A DNA stretch of 64,000 bases from JAAZIN01 sp964441025 (GTDB lineage: Bacteria > Bacillota > Dethiobacteria > DTU022). Shown piece by piece: positions 59,458-64,000 of this stretch. The translations under genes were made by a program, and so were the position numbers. The notes beneath the pieces were generated by a model. That model made no database searches and had not been told where the DNA came from. It was given only the letters and a program-made list of their open reading frames with translations. The stretch covers positions 1 through 64,000 of the forward strand of contig CAYTXG010000007.1 in the NCBI GenBank assembly GCA_964441025.1, read 5' to 3'. Every line of letters starts with the position of its first letter. Position 1 is the stretch's first letter.

Positions 59458-60954
59458 CTAGAACATAGGGTTCTGTTCAACCCTGATCCAGCGTTCTGTC
59501 TGCTCCAGCTGGCCTGCCAGACGGTACAGAATATCTTCGCGCCCTTTTGGCGCAATAAACTGAACACCCACAGGCAGTCCGTCGCTGCTCATATGAAACG
59601 GCACGGACATAGCCGGCTGTCCTGTCAGATTGGCCAGCTGAGTATAAGGAGTCCGTTTTAAACTTCTTTTGATCATTCCCTCGATGGTACCCATCTTTTT
59701 CAGGGTTCCAGCCAGCTTTAAGGATTGGACCATCTTTATCAGTGCAACCTCTTTTTTTGACAGATCCTGTTCGCCGATTTTGGATTGAAGATCGGCGGTG
59801 GTGGGAGTCATGTAGAGATCGTAATCCTCGAGAAAGGCTTCCATTTTAAAAGCAGCATAATCCCACTCATTAATGGCCAGGACCCATTCTTCACTGGTTG
59901 TCGCTTTACCCACCAGCCCCAGCAGCCATGTGGTCGGTTCCACGTCGCTCATGCGCGCTTTACGGTCGAGAGCCCCCTCAAGCAGGGCGATGGCGGCGGC
60001 GGTCTCCCCGAAATAGAGGGTCATGTAGCTCTGGGCAATTCTATTTCCATCAATGGGGGCTGTTTTTTCCTCCACGGAATGCCCCAGCGATTCCAGCTGC
60101 TTTGCAGCTCCGGCTACCGCCTCCTTGCACTCCTGATGGATCTCCCCGCCAAAGGGCGATTCTGTGGTAAAAGCAATCTTCAACTTTTTATCAGGACCCC
60201 GGGCTGCACATTCCAGGTAGCAATGGTCGAAAGGGGGGGGCGGGAAAGCGGTGCCGGCTTCGTAACCCTTGACCAGGTCCAGCATGGCGGCACTGTCTCT
60301 CACGGAGCGGGTCAGCACATGGTTAACCGAGGCCCCCTGCCAGTTCCGCCCGAAATAGGGGCCCGCCGGTGTGCGACCGCGGCTCGGTTTGAGGCCGAAT
60401 AGACCGCAGTAGGAGGCGGGTATACGAATGGAGCCGCCCCCGTCGCTGGCTCCGGCCATGGGAACAATTCCGGCGGCGACTGCGGCAGAGGAGCCGCCGC
60501 TGGAGCCGCCGGGAGTGTAATCCGTATTCCAGGGATTCCTGGTGGGCCCGTACAGTTGGGGCTCGGTGATCCCCATGAGCGCAAATTCGGGGACATTGGT
60601 CTGGCCCAGAAAAACAGCACCCGTTGCCCTGACTCTTTGGACAAATGTTGCATCTTTATCCGCCCGGTAATTCTGCAAAGCCCTTGACCCCTGGGTGATG
60701 GGCTCTCCTTTAATTTCCTGGCCGATATCCTTCAACAGGATAGGGACGCCCGCAAAAGGCTCTTCACCGGTTACCCCTTTTACTGCCGTCCTAGCCTGCT
60801 CGTACATTTTGTGTATTACCGCGTTTATCTTTGGATTAAGCTGCTCCAGCCTGGCGATGGCGGCCTCAACAATTTCACCGGCGCCCACTTCTCTCTTATG
60901 GACAAGTTCGGCCAGGCCGGTGGCATCGTAATCCCGGTACGAAAAAGCAGTCAT
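59458..60954 (-). CDS. Amidase signature family hydrolase
   Basis: 498 residues. Catalytic Lys in VPILLKDIG, the Ser-cis-Ser cluster in [38 protein letters not shown], standard for the AS family. Nearest in pattern to 6-aminohexanoate-cyclic-dimer hydrolase-like and general amidases, not GatA, since GatBC are absent. ATG 60954 has AAGAGGTGA upstream. Hydrolyses an amide; substrate unknown. It is divergent from the zinc-ribbon gene. Confidence 0.9.
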   Translation of the reverse strand: MTAFSYRDYDATGLAELVHKREVGAGEIVEAAIARLEQLNPKINAVIHKMYEQARTAVKGVTGEEPFAGVPILLKDIGQEIKGEPITQGSRALQNYRADKDATFVQRVRATGAVFLGQTNVPEFALMGITEPQLYGPTRNPWNTDYTPGGSSGGSSAAVAAGIVPMAGASDGGGSIRIPASYCGLFGLKPSRGRTPAGPYFGRNWQGASVNHVLTRSVRDSAAMLDLVKGYEAGTAFPPPPFDHCYLECAARGPDKKLKIAFTTESPFGGEIHQECKEAVAGAAKQLESLGHSVEEKTAPIDGNRIAQSYMTLYFGETAAAIALLEGALDRKARMSDVEPTTWLLGLVGKATTSEEWVLAINEWDYAAFKMEAFLEDYDLYMTPTTADLQSKIGEQDLSKKEVALIKMVQSLKLAGTLKKMGTIEGMIKRSLKRTPYTQLANLTGQPAMSVPFHMSSDGLPVGVQFIAPKGREDILYRLAGQLEQTERWIRVEQNPMF

Positions 60955-61146
60955 ATTTTTCACCTCTTAAAATATTTTTCGACCTTAAATTCCCAAAAAC
61001 AGTAGCCGCACCTCAGGAAATAACTGAACAGTGGTTATATACTGTTATTCATCTAAAAAAGTCATATTCCTTCCAGTATTCACGGTATTTGTTGTGCTGG
61101 AAGCTGTCCCTCTCCGAAGAAAGAATGCAGGGTCAAAATATTAATG

Positions 61147-61175
61147 TTGACAGGAAGATGTAACCGGTATATTAT
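61147..61175 (+). promoter_or_regulatory. Sigma-70-type promoter of the stress operon
   Basis: TTGACA (61147-61152), 17-base spacer, TATTAT (61170-61175). A 130-base leader precedes the first start codon at 61306 and contains a hairpin CAGGCAG-GCG-CTGCCTG (61220-61236). Confidence 0.75.
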
Positions 61176-61205
61176 TGTAATGGTAACAACGCAATAAGCA
61201 TTACA
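61176..61205 (+). promoter_or_regulatory. Inverted repeat after the -10 box, candidate Fur/PerR-type operator
   Basis: TGTAATG (61176-61182) and CATTACA (61199-61205) are perfect inverted arms 16 bases apart, starting directly after the -10 box. The AT-rich arms are compatible with a Fur-family site, and a Fur-family gene is in the operon, but the spacing is longer than the usual 15-21 bp box, so the call is tentative. Confidence 0.45.
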
Positions 61206-61305
61206 TTGATATTTGTAATCAGGCAGGCGCTGCCTGTGAAGGACGGCATAGCAGCCGCTCGCAGGGAGAAATACCGGCAAATCAATATAACAAAGGGGCT
61301 TAAAT

Positions 61306-61503
61306 ATGGGCAAAATAAAATGCGATATTTGCGGCGCCCTTTATTCAGCCCGCCTTCGCAGTTGTCCGCAGTGCGATTATTACCGGAACCGGGAGCAGGC
61401 CCGCTTCGAATCCTGCACCGGAGTGCGCTATCCCTGTTCCAGCCATTGCCGCCGCTGTTTCTTTGAGCAGGCCTACGGGCACAAAGGCAAGGCCAGGGGG
61501 TAA
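61306..61503 (+). CDS. Small zinc-ribbon protein (65 aa)
   Basis: CDICGALYSARLRSCPQCDYY gives two CxxC pairs for one zinc knuckle; CTGVRYPCSSHCRRCFFEQ adds a further four Cys. Total eight Cys in 65 residues, so two metal sites are likely. ATG 61306 follows AAAGGGGC. Co-transcribed with the Fur-family gene. Function unknown; a metal or redox sensor is possible. No match to rubredoxin (no CPxCG pairs in the right spacing). Confidence 0.75.
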   Translation: MGKIKCDICGALYSARLRSCPQCDYYRNREQARFESCTGVRYPCSSHCRRCFFEQAYGHKGKARG

Positions 61504-61518
61504 GCAACATACTCCCTC

Positions 61519-61549
61519 CCGGTGCCAGGCACCGGGGGGGAGTAACTTG
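61519..61549 (+). repeat. Dispersed 31-base repeat, copy 2
   Basis: Same as 55021-55051 with one mismatch; between the zinc-ribbon and Fur-family genes. Ends just before the GGGAGGTGACAG ribosome site of the latter. Confidence 0.75.
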
Positions 61550-61562
61550 GGAGGTGACAGTA

Positions 61563-61976
61563 ATGCAAAACGCCCTTGAGCTCCTTCGTTCAAACAACAT
61601 ACATCCTTCCATCGCCCGGATTAAAATACTGAGTTACTTGCTGGCCGGCACCTCCCATCCGACGGTGGATATGATCTATACCGCCCTGCTGCCGGAGATA
61701 CCAACATTGTCGAAAACAACAGTATACAAGACCATGGATCTCCTTGTCGAGGCTAAACTGGCTCGATTGGTGCAGGCAGACGAAGTAGAGGCCCATTATG
61801 ACGCCGATACCAGCGATCACGGCCATTTCAAATGCAGCCGCTGCGGCAAGATCTATGATTTTACTGTCAAACTTGATTGCCTGGAGACGGGAGGTCTTGA
61901 GGGGTTTGCCGTTGAGGAAAAGAATGTGATTTTCAAGGGAGTTTGTTACCGGTGCTTAACCGCTGAAAAGGGCTAA
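61563..61976 (+). CDS. Fur/PerR-family regulator
   Basis: 137 residues. Winged helix with LSKTTVYKTMDLLVEAKLARLV; the dimerisation domain has HYDADTSDHGHFKCSRCGKIYDF (metal site and first CxxC) and CYRC (second CxxC for structural zinc). PerR versus Fur or Zur is decided by one Asp/His near residue 85 that I cannot align safely; downstream peroxiredoxin favours PerR. ATG 61563 has GGGAGGTGACAG. Confidence 0.88.
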   Translation: MQNALELLRSNNIHPSIARIKILSYLLAGTSHPTVDMIYTALLPEIPTLSKTTVYKTMDLLVEAKLARLVQADEVEAHYDADTSDHGHFKCSRCGKIYDFTVKLDCLETGGLEGFAVEEKNVIFKGVCYRCLTAEKG

Positions 61977-62015
61977 TCCGGTGAACAATCAATACACTAA
62001 CAGGAGGCAGCAAAC

Positions 62016-62636
62016 ATGAACTGTGAAGAAGGACAGGTCCGTGCAAGGGTGGGCCGGAAGGCCCCCGATTTTGAAACGAGCGCTTTTGTAGGCGGCGGTT
62101 TCAAAAAGATCAAACTCTCAAGTTACCTGGGGAAATGGGTGGTTCTCTGTTTCTATCCGGGCGATTTTACCTTTGTCTGACCTACGGAGCTGGCGTCAGT
62201 TGCCGCCAGGTATGATGAGCTGAAAGAGCTGGGGGCCGAGGTTTTCTCCTGCAGCGTGGACAGCGAATATTCGCACAAGGTCTGGCAGGAGGAGGAGCTT
62301 ACCAAGATGGTCCCCGGCGGTGTGCCCTACCCCATGCTCTCCGACAAGGGCGGGCGGATCGGACGGCTTTACGGCGTTTACAGCGAGGAGGAAGGTGTAA
62401 ATATTCGCGGCAGGTTCCTGATCGATCCCGATGGGGTTGTCCAGGCCATGGAGGTGCTGACTCCCCCGGTAGGCCGCAATTTCGCCGAGCTGGTCCGCCA
62501 GCTGAAAGCATTTCAGCATGTCCGGGATACCGGTGAGCCTACTCCGGCCGGCTGGATGCCCGGGAAAAAGACATTGAAGCCCAGCACTGCGCTTGTCGGG
62601 AAGGTATGGCAGGTGTGGAAGGTGGGCGACGAGTAA
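62016..62636 (+). CDS. Selenocysteine-containing 2-Cys-family peroxiredoxin (in-frame UGA)
   Basis: 206 residues if UGA at 62178-62180 (codon 55) is read as Sec. The context is [16 protein letters not shown], exactly the AhpC-type peroxidatic motif where Cys is invariant; downstream the reading frame continues [37 protein letters not shown] and stops at 62636. Homologues are about 180-210 aa. The C-terminal resolving Cys is missing ([18 protein letters not shown] has Thr where Cys normally is), so another thiol or protein must resolve. ATG 62016 has AGGAGGCAGC. Known relatives: selenoprotein Prx of clostridia such as Eubacterium acidaminophilum PrxU. Reduces peroxides; co-transcribed with the Fur-type gene. 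Confidence 0.85.
62190..62209 (+). promoter_or_regulatory. Bacterial SECIS-like hairpin for UGA(62178)
   Basis: CTGGCG (62190-62195) pairs with CGCCAG (62204-62209): 6 bp with loop TCAGTTGC. The loop begins 15 bases after the UGA, within the distance bacterial SECIS elements use to position SelB. The loop contains GU as expected, but the sequence consensus is loose, so this is supportive rather than proof. Confidence 0.65.
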
Positions 62637-62656
62637 GCAAAGCAGCCTGTGCCAGC

Positions 62657-62688
62657 GGGGCGGGAGGGTAATGTCCTTCTCCCGCCCC
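62657..62688. terminator. Bidirectional terminator between peroxiredoxin and ABC genes
   Basis: GGGGCGGGAG (62657-62666) pairs perfectly with CTCCCGCCCC (62679-62688), loop of 12, followed by GGTTTATTTCTT. Lies between two convergent genes. Confidence 0.75.
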
Positions 62689-62706
62689 GGTTTATTTCTT
62701 GCATCG

Positions 62707-64000
62707 TCATACAGCCGGAGCGAACTGACTCTGGTAAAGGTTTGCGTAGAAGCCGTTTTGCGCCAGCAGCTCATCGTGGCTGCCCTGCTCAACAATCTCA
62801 CCGTTATCCATGACCAGGATCAAATCCGCATTGCGAATTGTAGAGAGCCTGTGGGCGATAATGAAACTGGTTCTCCCTTTCATCAGGTTGTCCATGGCCT
62901 TCTGGATCAGTATCTCCGTCCTCGTATCCACTGAGCTTGTCGCCTCATCAAGAATCAATATTTTGGGATCGGCCAGAATGGCGCGGGCTATGGTCAGCAA
63001 CTGTTTTTGACCCTGCGATACATTGCTTGCTTCTTCATTTAGCACCATATTATAACCGCCGGGTAGAGTGCAGATAAACTGGTCCGCCTGGGCCACCATG
63101 GCCGCCCTCTTTACCTCGGCATCGGTAGCATCAAGCCTGCCATAGCGGATATTGTCGGCAACGGTTCCGTGGAAAAGCCATGTTTCCTGGAGGACCATGC
63201 CAAATGCACTTCTCAACTCATCGCGATCAAAGTGGAGAATGTTGCGACCCTCCAGTTTAATGGCGCCGCTCTCCAGATCATAGAAGCGCATCAGCAGCTT
63301 GACAATAGTGGTTTTGCCCGCTCCTGTGGGGCCGACAATGGCAATTTTCTCCCCCGGCTTAATCTCAGCGCTGAAATCGCGGATAATTGTCCGATCCGGC
63401 GTATATCCAAAGCTAACATCGTCGAAGCTGATATTGCCGGTAACGGCTATACAGCTCTTGCTCTCTTCTTCGTGATCCCCGCACACCCTGTAAGCATTTA
63501 CCGCCTCCGGGGGTTCTTCCGCCTCATCCAGGAAAGAGAATACGCGCTCCGCGGCGGCCATTGTCTGCTGCAGCAAGTTGGAAATCTGGGAAAGCTGCAG
63601 GATGGGCTGGGTAAACTGGCGCATGTACTGGATAAAGGCCTGGATATTGCCCACCGTCATGGCCCCCTGCACCGCCAGGCTTCCGCCGATGACGCAGACA
63701 ACAACATAGCCTATATTGCCGATGATGCCCATAATGGGCATCATCAAGCCGGAAAGAAAATTTGCCTTCCACGCTGAGCTGTACAATGTGTCGTTGCTCT
63801 CCTTGAACTCTTTTAAGGACTTTTCTTCGCCATTAAAAGCCTTCACGATAATGTGACAGCTGTAGCTCTCTTCGACAAGGCCGTTTACAACACCCAGCAA
63901 GTTTTGCTGGTTTACAAAGTGTTTTTGCGAATTTTTGATAATAACGGCCACTACAATGAGAGAAACAGGCAGCGTGGCCAGGGCTATAAGCGTCATCTGC
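62707..64000 (-). CDS. ABC exporter (membrane-ATPase fusion), N-terminus beyond window
   Basis: At least 429 residues, continuing to the right edge. The membrane domain visible part ends at about residue 190; the ATPase follows: Walker A IVGPTGAGKTTIVKLL, Q-loop FGMVLQETWLFHG, signature NVSQGQKQLLTIARA (variant LSGGQ), Walker B ILILDEATSSVD, and H-loop SFIIAHRLSTIRNADLI. Multidrug/lipid exporter of the MsbA/BmrA type. Its start codon lies outside (the visible first Met is not the true start, because the protein lacks its first membrane helices). Usually paired with a second half in a heterodimer. Confidence 0.9.
   Translation of the reverse strand, partial: QMTLIALATLPVSLIVVAVIIKNSQKHFVNQQNLLGVVNGLVEESYSCHIIVKAFNGEEKSLKEFKESNDTLYSSAWKANFLSGLMMPIMGIIGNIGYVVVCVIGGSLAVQGAMTVGNIQAFIQYMRQFTQPILQLSQISNLLQQTMAAAERVFSFLDEAEEPPEAVNAYRVCGDHEEESKSCIAVTGNISFDDVSFGYTPDRTIIRDFSAEIKPGEKIAIVGPTGAGKTTIVKLLMRFYDLESGAIKLEGRNILHFDRDELRSAFGMVLQETWLFHGTVADNIRYGRLDATDAEVKRAAMVAQADQFICTLPGGYNMVLNEEASNVSQGQKQLLTIARAILADPKILILDEATSSVDTRTEILIQKAMDNLMKGRTSFIIAHRLSTIRNADLILVMDNGEIVEQGSHDELLAQNGFYANLYQSQFAPAV

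Noticed and set aside
54487..61593. Shared peptide KLLPPGAWHR in two minus-strand frames as a protein family
   Set aside because: It is the translated image of the 31-base repeat, not a coding feature.
1..64000. CRISPR array or prophage
   Set aside because: No regular spaced repeats and no phage structural genes. The amidase-glucosaminidase without signal peptide is the only lysin-like gene and has no phage neighbours.

Overview
The window looks like the chromosome of an anaerobic, probably spore-forming Bacillota of the Clostridia type. The support is a GerMN spore-germination-type lipoprotein, a glycyl radical enzyme, a tungsten/molybdenum aldehyde:ferredoxin oxidoreductase, ferredoxin-domain MinD-like ATPases, a selenocysteine peroxiredoxin, strong AGGAGG-type ribosome sites and frequent TTG/GTG starts. 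Species cannot be read from the sequence. Most of the window is GC-rich; roughly 9.24-26.64 kb is visibly AT-rich and has different codon use.

Layout. 0-9.2 kb: the 3' part of tRNA-Val(TAC) with its terminator, small Cys-rich genes (one carrying a nonsense codon), a MATE exporter followed by a remnant of a DUF885 gene, a ProXp-type prolyl-tRNA deacylase, a lipoprotein, a flavin-binding split-barrel protein, a TGS/uridine-kinase fusion, and two minus-strand genes (a conserved unknown and a Rieske-fused FAD oxidoreductase). 9.2-26.6 kb: an AT-rich catabolic island. A LacI-type regulator and a sensor-less sigma-54 activator precede a consensus -24/-12 promoter and a run of genes for a UbiD decarboxylase, a TRAP transporter (P, Q, M), an AOR, an FrdA/NadB-like flavoprotein, a Zn-dehydrogenase, an isochorismatase-fold hydrolase, a PreA-like Fe-S flavoprotein, UbiX and an LpdD-like prenyl-FMN chaperone. 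KDPG aldolase, KDG kinase and a scrap of a GH88-like glucuronyl hydrolase close the island. Three LacI-type operators (before lacI, at the sigma-54 promoter, before ubiX) suggest one regulon. The substrate is unknown; a (hetero)aromatic carboxylate imported by TRAP, decarboxylated by UbiD and then reduced is the best inference.

26.6-43.6 kb: homocysteine methyltransferase, thioesterase, a broken ECF sigma factor still followed by its DUF4179 partner, DUF2937 and a tiny membrane protein, a surface 5'-nucleotidase, SDR, ABC-2 transporter, and a cell-wall set (amidase-glucosaminidase, GH4, BadF/NAGK-type kinase) that could recycle wall sugars; then Nif3 plus zinc-ribbon coiled-coil protein, a membrane-anchored helical protein and TatC. 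43.6-51.5 kb: a DtxR-feoA-feoB iron operon behind a palindromic operator, then a metallocluster gene set (Mrp, two NifX-like proteins, DUF5320, two ferredoxin-containing MinD ATPases, IscU/NifU scaffold, MBL hydrolase).

51.8-64 kb: a glycyl radical enzyme of unknown substrate with no activase nearby, a split-barrel flavin protein, an MBL hydrolase, a second ProXp, a GerMN lipoprotein, a two-gene sodium:solute symporter, an amidase, and an oxidative-stress set (small zinc ribbon, Fur/PerR regulator, peroxiredoxin with in-frame UGA at the peroxidatic position and a SECIS-like hairpin). An ABC exporter runs off the right edge.
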